From Paraburkholderia rhynchosiae (GTDB lineage: Bacteria; Pseudomonadota; Gammaproteobacteria; Burkholderiales; Burkholderiaceae), in the NCBI RefSeq assembly GCF_002879865.1, contig NZ_PNXY01000008.1, positions 124,001-188,000 on the forward strand: a stretch of 64,000 nucleotides of DNA. Direction: 5' to 3'. The notes below the pieces were generated by a model, which made no database searches, had not been told where the DNA came from, and saw nothing but the letters and a program-made list of their open reading frames with translations. A program made the translations under genes and the position numbers. The stretch's first letter is position 1; each line of letters opens with the position of its first letter. Shown in pieces: positions 45,038-52,921 of the stretch.

Positions 45038-46504
45038 ATGAACTCCCCCAAAACACCCGTTTCGCCCGCCCTCGGCCGTGTACTTGCGACCGTGAGCGTG
45101 GGCTTTGTCGTCACGCAGTTGGACGTGACGATCGTCAATATCGCGCTGCCGGAAATCGGCGCGAATCTGCACGCCAATGTTGCGGGCCTGCAATGGGTCG
45201 TCGATGCCTACACGCTCGCGTTCGCCGTGCTGATGCTGTCGGCGGGCGCGCTCGGCGACCGCTTCGGCGCGCGCCGGCTGTATGCGGCGGGCATCGTGCT
45301 GTTCGCGCTGGCGTCGCTTGCGTGCGGACTCGCGCTCGACGCGCCTATGCTGGTCGCCGCGCGCGCGCTGCAAGGGATCGGCGCCGCGGCGATGCTGCCC
45401 AATTCTCTGGCGTTGCTCAATCAGTCGTACGGACACGATCCGAAACTGCGGGCGCGCGCGGTCGGGCTGTGGACGGCGGCGGGCGCAATTTCCATCGCCG
45501 CGGGACCGGTGGCCGGCGGCCTCCTGATCGCCGCCTTTGGTTGGCGCAGCATTTTCCTCGTCAATCTGCCGATCTGCGCGGCCGGCTTTCTGGCGACCTT
45601 GCTATGGGTGCCGCGTTCCGATGCCGCGCGCCCGGCGTCGCAAAATGCGGCGAAAACAGATGCCAGTCCACGTGGCATCGATCTGGGCGGCCAGTCGCTC
45701 GCGATCGTCGCACTGACCGCGTTCGTCGCCGCGGTGATCGAATGGCGGCCGCTCGGATTGAGTCATCCGCTGGTGGCCGGCGGCTTCGTGCTCGCAGCGC
45801 TCGCTGGGAGCGCGTTCGTCGTGGTGGAAGGGCGTACACCCGCGCCGATGCTGCCGCTCTCGCTCTTCAGCAAGCGCAGCTTTAGCGCCGCCGTCCTGTT
45901 CGGCATCTGCGTGAACATGACGTACTACGGCATGGTGTTCGTGCTGAGTCTTTACTTGCAGCGTGTGCGCGGCTACACGCCGCTGCAGGCCGGTCTCGCG
46001 TTTCTGCCGTTGACGGGCGGCTTTCTGATCTCGAATGTGGCGAGCGGCTGGGTGGTCGGCCGCTTCGGCGTGCGTGTGCCGATGATCGCCGGCGCGGTCA
46101 CGGCGGGGCTCGGCTACGGTCTGCTGCACCTGGTCGATGCGAGCACGCCGCTCATCGGCTTGCTGCTGCCGTTCCTCCTGATTCCGTCGGGCATGGGTCT
46201 GGCCGTCCCGGCGATGACCACCGCCGTGCTTGCGTCGGTTGAAGCGAGGCGCGCGGGCACCGCGTCGGCGGTCCTGAATACGGCGCGGCAGGCGGGCGGC
46301 GCGGTGGGCGTGGCGGCGTTCGGCGCGCTCGCCAGCGGCTCGGCCGCCACCCAAATCGTCTCGGGGATGCAAACGGCGACCGCGATTTCGGTCGGCCTGC
46401 TGGTGTTCGGCGGCGTAATGAGCTGCCTCGTGCATCCGCAGCCGCATTCGTCGACATCGACACGGCGCGAAGCGGATTCCGCGCGGGTCGGCAACTCGCG
46501 CTAA
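45038..46504 (+). CDS. MFS drug efflux protein, DHA2 (EmrB/QacA) family
   Basis: 488 aa, about 14 helices. It begins with VVTQLDVTIVNIALPEIGAN (motif D1) and the loop 2-3 motif AGALGDRFGARRLYAAG. Motif C is AAGAISIAAGPVAGGLL. The C-terminal 25 residues are hydrophilic. A role in proton-driven export of drugs or toxic metabolites at the inner membrane is expected; no fusion-protein partner is adjacent. The start ATG lacks a strong ribosome site but fits the family N-terminus. Confidence 0.88.
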   Translation: MNSPKTPVSPALGRVLATVSVGFVVTQLDVTIVNIALPEIGANLHANVAGLQWVVDAYTLAFAVLMLSAGALGDRFGARRLYAAGIVLFALASLACGLALDAPMLVAARALQGIGAAAMLPNSLALLNQSYGHDPKLRARAVGLWTAAGAISIAAGPVAGGLLIAAFGWRSIFLVNLPICAAGFLATLLWVPRSDAARPASQNAAKTDASPRGIDLGGQSLAIVALTAFVAAVIEWRPLGLSHPLVAGGFVLAALAGSAFVVVEGRTPAPMLPLSLFSKRSFSAAVLFGICVNMTYYGMVFVLSLYLQRVRGYTPLQAGLAFLPLTGGFLISNVASGWVVGRFGVRVPMIAGAVTAGLGYGLLHLVDASTPLIGLLLPFLLIPSGMGLAVPAMTTAVLASVEARRAGTASAVLNTARQAGGAVGVAAFGALASGSAATQIVSGMQTATAISVGLLVFGGVMSCLVHPQPHSSTSTRREADSARVGNSR

Positions 46505-46550
46505 CGTTGCGCTTCGCCTGCCTGGTCTGGCCTGGCCTCGCGGATCGGGC

Positions 46551-46588
46551 AAAAAAAGACCCCCGCGGCTTGAAGCGCCGTGAGGGTC
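46551..46588 (-). terminator. Intrinsic terminator of the 90-aa gene
   Basis: Read on the minus strand, GACCCTCACGGCGC, loop TTCAA, GCCGCGGGGGTC (imperfect stem), then seven Ts. It is placed 45 bp after the stop of the small gene. Confidence 0.8.
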
Positions 46589-46632
46589 GTCAGCGGTCGA
46601 TCAGGGCCGCGCCCATGAACCAGGCGCGAGCG

Positions 46633-46905
46633 CTATAGCGACGCTTCCTGAATCGTGCCGGTATTGATGGCGGCTTCGATCAGGCCTTCGCTTTGCGCCT
46701 TGCTGATTGCGTCGGCGATCAGCTTTTCCGGCTCCTCGATCTCGGCCTTGATGGCGCCCAGGAATCCGGACGCATCCAGAACCACCAGCGTTTTCGCGGA
46801 ATCGGCGACGCTGATGATCACGCGATGCGGCGTGGGCCCTTCTCCGAGACTCGCGCATAAGTGCATGACCGTGCCACCAATGGTTTGCTCGAAACTTTGA
46901 ATCAT
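46633..46905 (-). CDS. Hypothetical 90-aa protein
   Basis: No signal peptide or membrane segment. It has an N-terminal beta-rich half (IGGTVMHLCASLGEG, HRVIISVADSAKTLVVLDAS) and a helical C-terminal half (IEEPEKLIADAISKAQSEGL), so a small alpha/beta fold is likely. AGGGAGCAAAT precedes the ATG and a terminator follows, which supports a real single-gene unit. I do not recognise the family. Confidence 0.7.
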   Translation of the reverse strand: MIQSFEQTIGGTVMHLCASLGEGPTPHRVIISVADSAKTLVVLDASGFLGAIKAEIEEPEKLIADAISKAQSEGLIEAAINTGTIQEASL

Positions 46906-46975
46906 ATTTGCTCCCTTGATTGCAGCCGGAATCGACAGCGAGGCGAAACCAGCGGAGTCCCTGAAAACAGCACGC

Positions 46976-47407
46976 TCATAGACTCAAGCCGCCGCGCGGC
47001 GCGCGCGCACCGTCGATACTGATGCGCCCCGCGCCCGTGACGAACAGCAGCAGAAAACCCCCGGCGATACCGATGTTCTTCCAGAAATGAATCACCATGT
47101 CGCGCTGCAAGGCGGCGTCCGTCACGTTCCAGAAGTCATGCCCCAGCACCGCTGTCGCCACCGTATAGACTGCCATGATGAGCGCGAGCGGGCGGATCTT
47201 GAAGCCGACGATCAGCAGCAGCCCGCCCAATACCTCGACCGCCGTGGCAACCGGCGCGGCGATCTGAACAAACGGCACGCCCTTCGAATGCAGATAGCCG
47301 ACAAAGCCCGCATAGCCCAGCAGTTTCATCACACCGCTCCACAAAAAGAGCACCGAAAGGGCAATGCGTGCGATGAGAATAACGCCGGAATCGACGGGAC
47401 GCGTCAT
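46976..47407 (-). CDS. DoxX-family membrane protein
   Basis: 143 aa, four membrane helices (about 8-30, 47-67, 70-90, 108-128). It has the family pattern ARIALSVLFLWSGVMKLLGY, then VATAVEVLGGLLLIVGFKIR and HFWKNIGIAGGFLLLFVTGA. DoxX/YphA-type proteins are small inner-membrane proteins often linked to redox stress; the function here is unknown. AGGAGCCCCTC precedes the ATG. Confidence 0.88.
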   Translation of the reverse strand: MTRPVDSGVILIARIALSVLFLWSGVMKLLGYAGFVGYLHSKGVPFVQIAAPVATAVEVLGGLLLIVGFKIRPLALIMAVYTVATAVLGHDFWNVTDAALQRDMVIHFWKNIGIAGGFLLLFVTGAGRISIDGARAPRGGLSL

Positions 47408-47545
47408 GAGGGGCTCCTGTAAATGAATAAGCAGCAGACCCGGCTGGGAGGCCGCAGTTCCCTACTTTGCCTCTGAGCATATGTGCATTGCCGGCGCTTT
47501 CCAAGGCGCGCAGGCATTTGCATGACGCGAGGGCCGCCTGGGGGA

Positions 47546-48010
47546 CTATGGACGGGGCGCGTCCGGGGCAAGCAAAACGCCTTTCGTGAAGACGAAGCAG
47601 CCATAACCCCGCTCTTCGCCGGTGGCGATCACGCAATACGCTTTGCGCGCGCGCTCATAAAAAGCGAACCGTTCGATGGATGCAAACGGCACGTCGCGGC
47701 CTTCGGCGGCGTTGACCTCGATCTGTGCTTCGCGCTGGACGGCCGGCATGGTATGCGGCTCGCCGACGACTTCCATCCGCGACGCCGGCTGGTCGATGAA
47801 CGTGTCGAGCGGCATCACCGACAGCACCGCGCGGATCGCACGGGGCGCGCTTACGCCATCGAGATGAAGCAGCTTGCCGAGCGCGGAGCTTTGCGCGACG
47901 GAGCTGCCAGGGAAGTTGGCGTCGCAAATGACGAGTTCGTCGCCATGGCCCATTGAGCGTAGCGCATGCAGTATGTCGGCATTCAGCAGCGGATCGAGAT
48001 TCTTAAGCAC
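47546..48010 (-). CDS. RbsD/FucU-family sugar mutarotase
   Basis: 154 aa from a GTG with GGAGACACT directly upstream. The family signature HALRSMGHGDELVICDANFP (about 15-34) carries the conserved His and Asp. The C-terminal EVVGEPHTMPAVQREAQIEV and FAFYERARKAYCVIATGEER are typical. It should catalyse anomer interconversion of fucose/ribose-like sugars. It stands alone: no fucose or ribose transport or kinase gene is adjacent. Confidence 0.88.
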   Translation of the reverse strand: MLKNLDPLLNADILHALRSMGHGDELVICDANFPGSSVAQSSALGKLLHLDGVSAPRAIRAVLSVMPLDTFIDQPASRMEVVGEPHTMPAVQREAQIEVNAAEGRDVPFASIERFAFYERARKAYCVIATGEERGYGCFVFTKGVLLAPDAPRP

Positions 48011-48101
48011 AGTGTCTCCATGCAGGTTGCTTGCGGTTATTCGAATGAGTCACATTGCCGCAATCGATTGTAGCAAGCAACGTTGCGCGGTTCGGCGAGA
48101 T

Positions 48102-48368
48102 TCAATGCGCAGCGCGAGACGTGACAGGCTCGCGCCGCAGTTCGCCGCTGCAGCGCCACCGCAACCATCCGACCACCGCAAGCAGCATGAGCCCCGCGCC
48201 GCCCAGCACCGGTTCGCGCCAGCCGAGCAACGCGGCGAACATGAACGCACGCGTGCCGGCGAGCAGTGCGAAGCCGGCGATGGCGCCGCGGAGCGCATGG
48301 ATGGCGTTCGCAAATCGCGCTAATCCGATGACAGGTGAAGGAGCCGTGGCGGCAACGGGCTCTTGCAT
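48102..48368 (-). CDS. Small membrane protein
   Basis: 88 aa. Two hydrophobic segments lie at about 27-46 (LRGAIAGFALLAGTRAFMFA) and 52-70 (EPVLGGAGLMLLAVVGWLRW), followed by an Arg-rich C-terminus. GGAGACGATC precedes the ATG. It follows the NTF2-like gene by 52 bp on the same strand and is probably co-transcribed with it. No family recognised. Confidence 0.6.
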   Translation of the reverse strand: MQEPVAATAPSPVIGLARFANAIHALRGAIAGFALLAGTRAFMFAALLGWREPVLGGAGLMLLAVVGWLRWRCSGELRREPVTSRAAH

Positions 48369-48420
48369 GATCGTCTCCGTGGAAAAAATGGGCGGTGGCA
48401 CAGCCGCGTGCGCTATGCGA

Positions 48421-48789
48421 TCAAACGCCTGCGGGCTCCTGGTCGAGGAAGCCAGTCAGCGTCTGAAGGCGGCCGTGTGCGTCGAGCACGCCGAAATCGG
48501 AGCCCTTGGCGATCGCCTCGCCGGCGGGCGTGACCAGTTCCCATGAAAAACGCAGGCGATTGCCGAAACCGTCGACATCGGTCGAGCGGCGAAACGTGTG
48601 ATGCGCAAAGCGCTCCTGCACCACACGGATCATCGCGTCGATGCCGTCATGGCCCGTGCCGGCCATCAGCGGATCGCGATAGTCGGCGTCGGCGGCCCAG
48701 GTCGCGGCGATCAACTCGCGACGGCGCGCGCCATCGGTCTCGTTCCAGGCGTCGAAATAACGGTCGACGAGGTCGGTATGCGCATTCAT
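48421..48789 (-). CDS. NTF2-like / SnoaL-like protein
   Basis: 122 aa, a single cone-shaped NTF2 fold. It has VDRYFDAWNETDGARRRELI at the N-terminal helices, ADADYRDPLMAGTGHDGIDA, and the C-terminal sheet RLRFSWELVTPAGEAIAKGS. Some members are small-molecule isomerases or polyketide cyclases; others only bind ligands. AAGGAGCTGAAG precedes the ATG. Divergent from the XRE regulator, whose paired operators lie in its promoter region. Confidence 0.78.
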   Translation of the reverse strand: MNAHTDLVDRYFDAWNETDGARRRELIAATWAADADYRDPLMAGTGHDGIDAMIRVVQERFAHHTFRRSTDVDGFGNRLRFSWELVTPAGEAIAKGSDFGVLDAHGRLQTLTGFLDQEPAGV

Positions 48790-48890
48790 CTTCAGCTCCT
48801 TGATTGGCATGACTGAGCGCTACGCTCGGCACACACGTTGTATGCGGCGGGCCCGGAGTGAAGATTCGCGGTTTGGGCGCGGCGGGTCGA

Positions 48891-48905
48891 TTACCTGGGA
48901 GGTAA
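48891..48905. promoter_or_regulatory. Operator 1 of the XRE regulator (TTACCT-N3-AGGTAA)
   Basis: TTACCT GGG AGGTAA, a perfect 6-bp inverted repeat with 3-bp spacer. Its identical half sites recur at 48985-48999 with centres 94 bp apart, both between the NTF2-like gene and the XRE regulator. Confidence 0.7.
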
Positions 48906-48984
48906 GCGTTCGGTGTCGGCGCCGGCCATCATGTCGCATGAAGTCGCATGAAGTGGCGTCAAGTCGTGTCACGTGGCGAGCGCA

Positions 48985-48999
48985 TTACCTCGCAGGTAA
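48985..48999. promoter_or_regulatory. Operator 2 of the XRE regulator (TTACCT-N3-AGGTAA)
   Basis: TTACCT CGC AGGTAA, same half sites as operator 1, with symmetry extended by one base pair (A/T). It lies 35 bp before the regulator ATG, a position suited to autorepression. Confidence 0.75.
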
Positions 49000-49034
49000 T
49001 GGATGGCGGCGGCGCTTTGGCTATCATCGGTGGC

Positions 49035-49916
49035 ATGAACACACTTTCTCTTGCGCAAAGCGCGCCTTCGACGAAGCCCTCCGCCAGCCGCACCGTCGGC
49101 GACCTGCTGCGCGAATGGCGGCAAAGGCGGCGGATGAGCCAGTTGCTGCTCGCCGCCGAAGCCGATATATCGACGCGGCATCTGAGCTTCGTCGAATCGG
49201 GACGCGCGATGCCGAGCCGGGAGATGGTCATGCATCTTGCCGAGCGCCTCGACGTGCCGCTGCGCGCGCGCAACGCGCTGCTGATCGCGGCGGGTTACGC
49301 ACCGCTGTTTCGCGAGCGTGCGCTGTCGGACCCGCAACTGAGCGCGGCGCGCGAGGCCGTCGAACTCGTGCTGAAAGGCCATGAGCCGTATCCGGCGCTC
49401 GCCATCGATCGTCACTGGACCATCGTCGCCACGAACAATGCGCTCGCGCCGCTGCTGTCGGGCGCCAGTCCCGATCTGCTGAAGCCCCCCGTGAACGCGT
49501 TGCGCCTGAGTCTGCATCCGCACGGCATTGCGTCGTCGATAGTCAATTGGCACGCGTGGCGGGAACACGTGCTGGCGCGGCTGCAACGGCAAATCGACGT
49601 CAGCGCCGACGAGACGTTGAGCGCATTGCGCGACGAACTGGCGGGCTATCCCGCGCCGCCCGAAGCGGACCCGACCGATTCCGCCGACAGCGCGCTCAAT
49701 CAGATTGCCGTGCCGCTGCGACTGCGCACGCCGCTTGGCGTGCTGTCGTTTTTCAGCACGACCACGGTGTTCGGTACGCCCGTGGACGTGACGCTGTCCG
49801 AACTCGCCATCGAAGCGTTCTTCCCCGCCGATCAGCAAACCGCGACCGCCTTGCGCGAGTTCGCGGATCAACAGCGAGCCGACGGCGCCGCGCACGAGGC
49901 CGCCAAGGGCGCCTGA
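49035..49916 (+). CDS. XRE regulator with MmyB-like ligand-binding domain
   Basis: 293 aa. The N-terminal Cro/C1 helix-turn-helix (about 19-75) contains MSQLLLAAEADISTRHLSFV. The C-terminal MmyB-like/PAS-like domain (about 105-270) includes PYPALAIDRHWTIVATNNAL and LRTPLGVLSFFSTTTVFGTP. This architecture usually senses a small hydrophobic molecule and controls a neighbouring enzyme or NTF2-like gene. The ATG is not preceded by a strong ribosome site; 29 upstream codons are open but overlap the operator. Confidence 0.87.
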   Translation: MNTLSLAQSAPSTKPSASRTVGDLLREWRQRRRMSQLLLAAEADISTRHLSFVESGRAMPSREMVMHLAERLDVPLRARNALLIAAGYAPLFRERALSDPQLSAAREAVELVLKGHEPYPALAIDRHWTIVATNNALAPLLSGASPDLLKPPVNALRLSLHPHGIASSIVNWHAWREHVLARLQRQIDVSADETLSALRDELAGYPAPPEADPTDSADSALNQIAVPLRLRTPLGVLSFFSTTTVFGTPVDVTLSELAIEAFFPADQQTATALREFADQQRADGAAHEAAKGA

Positions 49917-50085
49917 GCGGACGCCCGCACGGCAAATAAACACCGGCGGCGGCGCAGCGGCCGCCTGCATGAACCGACGCTACGTGCTATCTTTTTCGAT
50001 CGGCATTCCGCAATAACTCACCTCAAAACAACGCTCGTCAGCCGCCCGCCGGGCCGCGGGTGAGTCCGTTGCCTCTCAATTCATC

Positions 50086-51459
50086 ATGTCCGATCTCTCT
50101 ACTTCTCTTCCACGCGCGCCCCGCCGTTTCGACGTCAATCCGAAACCGTTGGGCGCGGCGCTTTTGCTGATCGCGCTCGGCGCTGTCTATCTCGCGCAAA
50201 CGGTCAGTGGCCGCCAGGCCGCGCTGTATGTAGTCGGCGCGTTGCTCGGCATGTCGCTCTATCACGCGGCATTCGGCTTCACGTCGGCCTGGCGGGTATT
50301 TATCGCCGACGGCCGCGGCGCCGGCCTTCGCGCGCAAATGCTGATGCTCGCGGTCGGCGTCGTCCTGTTTTTCCCGGCGCTGGCGTCGGGCAGCCTGTTC
50401 GGCCATCCGGTCGTGGGGCTGGTCGCGCCGGCGGGCACCTCCGTGCTGGTCGGGGCTTTCCTGTTCGGCGTCGGTATGCAACTGGGCGGCGGCTGCGCGT
50501 CTGGCACGCTATACACGGTTGGCGGCGGCAGCACGCGGATGATCGTCACGCTCGCGGCATTTGTAACCGGCTCCATAGTGGCGACCGCGCACATGCCTTT
50601 CTGGACCGCGCTGCCCGCGCTCAAACCACTGTCGATGGTGAACATGCTCGGCGCGGCCGGCGCAATCGCGCTGAATCTGGTGATTTTCGCAGCGATCGCG
50701 GCGCTCACTGTGTTCGTCGAACGGCGCCTTCATGGGCGGCTTGTCAACGAGCCGGCGCGTGCGCCGCGCGCGTCGCCGTGGCTGCAAGGGCCGTGGCCGC
50801 TATTCGTCGGCGCTATCGCGCTGGTACTGCTCAATTTCGCGACCCTCGCGCTGTCGGGCCGCCCATGGGGCGTGACGTCGGCGTTCGCATTGTGGGGCGC
50901 CAAGCTCTTTGCCGCGCTCGGCATCGACGTGGCCCATTGGCCGTACTGGGCCACTCGCGCCAACGCGGGCGCGCTCGCAGCGCCGGTTACTCATGACGTC
51001 ACCACGGTGATGGACGTGGGCATCATTCTCGGCGCCATGGCGGCTGCCGCGCTCGCCGGGCGTTACGCGCCGGTGTGGAAAGTGCCCGCGCGCTCGCTGA
51101 TCGCGGCGGTGGTAGGAGGCCTGATGCTCGGCTACGGCGCCCGCCTCGCCTATGGTTGTAACATCGGTGCCTACTTTAGCGGCATCGTCTCCGGCAGCCT
51201 GCACGGCTGGCTCTGGCTGGTCGCCGCATTCGCCGGAAACATTCTCGGCACGCGCCTGCGTCCGGCTTTCGGGCTGGAAGTCGAGCGAGTCCGCGCGACC
51301 TCCTGCAAAACCTTACCGACGAAGTTACAAAGTCGCTCAGTTTGTAACTGGGGCGACATCAGTCCGTTACAAGTTCAGTCAGTCCCTAATCCGCTATTAG
51401 AGCGGCATTTATTACACGTCTCGCTCTGGCCTTTCCGCTTTTCTTTCATTCGAGTCTAA
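50086..51459 (+). CDS. YeeE/YedE-family sulfur transporter
   Basis: 457 aa. About 9-10 membrane helices with two re-entrant motifs carrying the conserved cysteines: GGGCASGTLYTVGGG (about 138-152) and GYGARLAYGCNIGAYFSGI (about 346-364). In TsuA-type proteins these handle thiosulfate or related sulfur species. The family part ends near TRLRPAFGLEVERV (about residue 400). The last 55 or so residues (Cys/Ser/Leu-rich) have no membrane or family character and contain a DNA inverted repeat, so they look like read-through into former intergenic DNA. Confidence 0.83.
   Translation: MSDLSTSLPRAPRRFDVNPKPLGAALLLIALGAVYLAQTVSGRQAALYVVGALLGMSLYHAAFGFTSAWRVFIADGRGAGLRAQMLMLAVGVVLFFPALASGSLFGHPVVGLVAPAGTSVLVGAFLFGVGMQLGGGCASGTLYTVGGGSTRMIVTLAAFVTGSIVATAHMPFWTALPALKPLSMVNMLGAAGAIALNLVIFAAIAALTVFVERRLHGRLVNEPARAPRASPWLQGPWPLFVGAIALVLLNFATLALSGRPWGVTSAFALWGAKLFAALGIDVAHWPYWATRANAGALAAPVTHDVTTVMDVGIILGAMAAAALAGRYAPVWKVPARSLIAAVVGGLMLGYGARLAYGCNIGAYFSGIVSGSLHGWLWLVAAFAGNILGTRLRPAFGLEVERVRATSCKTLPTKLQSRSVCNWGDISPLQVQSVPNPLLERHLLHVSLWPFRFSFIRV
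51323..51349. promoter_or_regulatory. 9-bp perfect inverted repeat in the YeeE 3' extension
   Basis: AGTTACAAA (51323-51331) and TTTGTAACT (51341-51349), perfect arms with a 9-bp spacer. A third GTTACAA is at about 51366. It lies inside the reading frame's atypical tail, about 300 bp before the flhDC promoter. Confidence 0.5.
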
Positions 51460-51650
51460 ATTACCGGTTCCGTGCCGGCAGTTCGCGTGTGGCGCTAACG
51501 ATACGGCTTGTGGCCCGTGCAACAAGGGTTTTCATGGATAAGACGAATGCCGGCAACGTCGAAAAACGCGTGTCGTGTGGTCTATTACGGGCGCGTGAAA
51601 TTCTTACCGAAATTTGATGCATCTTTTCCGGATATTTTTTCAAGAAGGGA

Positions 51651-51679
51651 TTGATTTCTTGTTTTGCACTTCATACAAT
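51651..51679 (+). promoter_or_regulatory. Sigma-70-type promoter of flhDC
   Basis: TTGATT (51651-51656), 17-bp spacer, TACAAT (51674-51679): 4/6 and 5/6 of consensus with ideal spacing. Transcription would begin near 51686, giving a leader of about 150 nt. Confidence 0.55.
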
Positions 51680-51736
51680 TCGACCCAAGCTGTTACGAAA
51701 TGTAACGCGATGTATCAAAAGGTCGCCATCTGTATC

Positions 51737-51746
51737 AAGGAGGTGA
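51737..51746 (+). other. Consensus Shine-Dalgarno without a start codon
   Basis: AAGGAGGTGA, an uninterrupted complement of the 16S rRNA 3' end, lies in the flhDC leader about 92 bp before the flhD ATG. No ATG, GTG or TTG follows at 5-10 bases. Confidence 0.5.
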
Positions 51747-51838
51747 CCCGTAGCCGAAGGACAACGTTTTCGGCGAGGCACAAAAGACATAACGGCAAAA
51801 AGCCGACTTAGTAATTCGGGGCTTCGGAAACAGAAAAA

Positions 51839-52159
51839 ATGGACCGTAGCAGCGAGACGCTGGACTCAATCCGCGAGATTAACCTGTCGTACATCATGCT
51901 TGCGCAACGCATGTTGCGTGAGGACAAACCGGTCGGAATGTTCCGTCTGGGACTGTCGTCGGAACTGGCTGATCTGCTTGGCGGGCTCTCGCTCGCGCAG
52001 ATCGTCAAGCTGGCCTCTTCCGATCAGCTTTTGTGTTTCTTCCGCTTCAACGACCACTCAATGCTGTCGGCGTTGACGCAAACGACGAAGCACACCGCAG
52101 TTGCACCGACTCACGCGGCGATCCTGCTTGCAGGCCAGCCCGCCGAGCAATTTGCCTGA
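51839..52159 (+). CDS. flhD: Flagellar transcriptional activator FlhD
   Basis: 106 aa, normal length. [20 protein letters not shown] (about 9-28), [20 protein letters not shown] and [19 protein letters not shown] match FlhD throughout. With FlhC it forms the FlhD4C2 master activator of flagellar class II genes. A weak ribosome site (GGAAACAG) precedes the ATG. flhC begins 14 bp after the stop. Unlike the usual Burkholderia layout, no motAB-che genes follow. Confidence 0.95.
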   Translation: MDRSSETLDSIREINLSYIMLAQRMLREDKPVGMFRLGLSSELADLLGGLSLAQIVKLASSDQLLCFFRFNDHSMLSALTQTTKHTAVAPTHAAILLAGQPAEQFA

Positions 52160-52173
52160 TCGAGGTGACTGCG

Positions 52174-52743
52174 ATGCTCAAGCGTAGCCTGACTGAAGAC
52201 GCACAAGAAGTGTTTCGCGCCATCGCGCTGATCGAACTCGGCGCACGCATGCAGGTGCTCGAGAGCGAGTTGACGCTCTCACGTGACCGCATGATCCGCC
52301 TGTACCGCGAGGTGAAGGGCGTATCGCCGCCCAAGGGCATGCTGCCTTTCTCGGCGGACTGGTACATGACGTGGCTCGCGAACATCCACGCGTCGCTGTT
52401 CTATAACACGTACCTGTTCCTGAAGAACGAAGCCCGGTGCTCACATCTCGATGCGCTGACCAAGGGCTATCGGCTCTATCTTGAACACTGCAGGCACAGC
52501 GAAACCGAACCAGTGCTGGATTTGACGCGCGCCTGGACGCTGGTGCGTTTCTTCGACGCGAACATTCTTCAGTTGACGAAGTGCTGCCGCTGCACCGGCA
52601 AGTTCGTCGCGCACAAGCACGACTTGCAGCACAACGTGGTGTGCGGCGCATGCCAGCCGCCGTCGCGCGCCGGCAAGACGAAGAAAGCCGCAGCCGCTCG
52701 TCAGGAAGCAATCGAAGCCGCACAGGTCGCTGAAGCCGCCTGA
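52174..52743 (+). CDS. flhC: Flagellar transcriptional activator FlhC
   Basis: 189 aa. The DNA-binding/assembly half includes IALIELGARMQVLESELTLS. The C-terminal zinc cluster uses cysteines at 137/138, 140, 157 and 160 (CCRCTGKF...CGAC). The Ala/Lys-rich tail (about 165-189) is a common variable end. GAGGTG precedes the ATG. FlhC supplies most DNA contacts of the FlhD4C2 complex. A terminator follows 85 bp downstream. Confidence 0.95.
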   Translation: MLKRSLTEDAQEVFRAIALIELGARMQVLESELTLSRDRMIRLYREVKGVSPPKGMLPFSADWYMTWLANIHASLFYNTYLFLKNEARCSHLDALTKGYRLYLEHCRHSETEPVLDLTRAWTLVRFFDANILQLTKCCRCTGKFVAHKHDLQHNVVCGACQPPSRAGKTKKAAAARQEAIEAAQVAEAA

Positions 52744-52828
52744 TTCGGTTCAGCTCCATGAGCTGGATCGATGATTCAACTCGATGACGGCTGGTCCGCC
52801 CGATTCGAACCGAAGCCTCAAAATGAAT

Positions 52829-52859
52829 AGGTCCGCCATTTTTTGCGCGGACCTTTTTT
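52829..52859 (+). terminator. Intrinsic terminator of flhDC
   Basis: AGGTCCGC (52829-52836) pairs with GCGGACCT (52847-52854), followed by TTTTT. The 10-nt loop is T-rich. Confidence 0.85.
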
Positions 52860-52921
52860 CTTGAACGTTTATTTTTTGCGCCGCGCGGCGATACGATGCG
52901 CCCAGCGATGCCATGCGCGGT

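Larger units (their letters stand above)
51460..51838. other. flhDC upstream/leader region
   Basis: 379 bp, clearly more AT-rich than its surroundings. It holds a sigma-70-type promoter, a small inverted repeat GTTAC-N5-GTAAC (51692-51706) just after the predicted start site, a Shine-Dalgarno-like element without a start codon, and a leader of about 150 nt. A 65-codon open frame across it shows no family features. Confidence 0.5.

Noticed and set aside
50086..51459. Frameshifted or broken YeeE-type gene
   Set aside because: Both cysteine motifs and all helices are in one frame; only the tail is odd, so it is treated as an extension, not a pseudogene.
51614..51811. 65-codon open frame in the flhDC leader as a gene
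   Set aside because: It starts upstream of the likely promoter, has no ribosome site and has composition unlike neighbouring proteins; a leader peptide within it cannot be excluded but is not supported.
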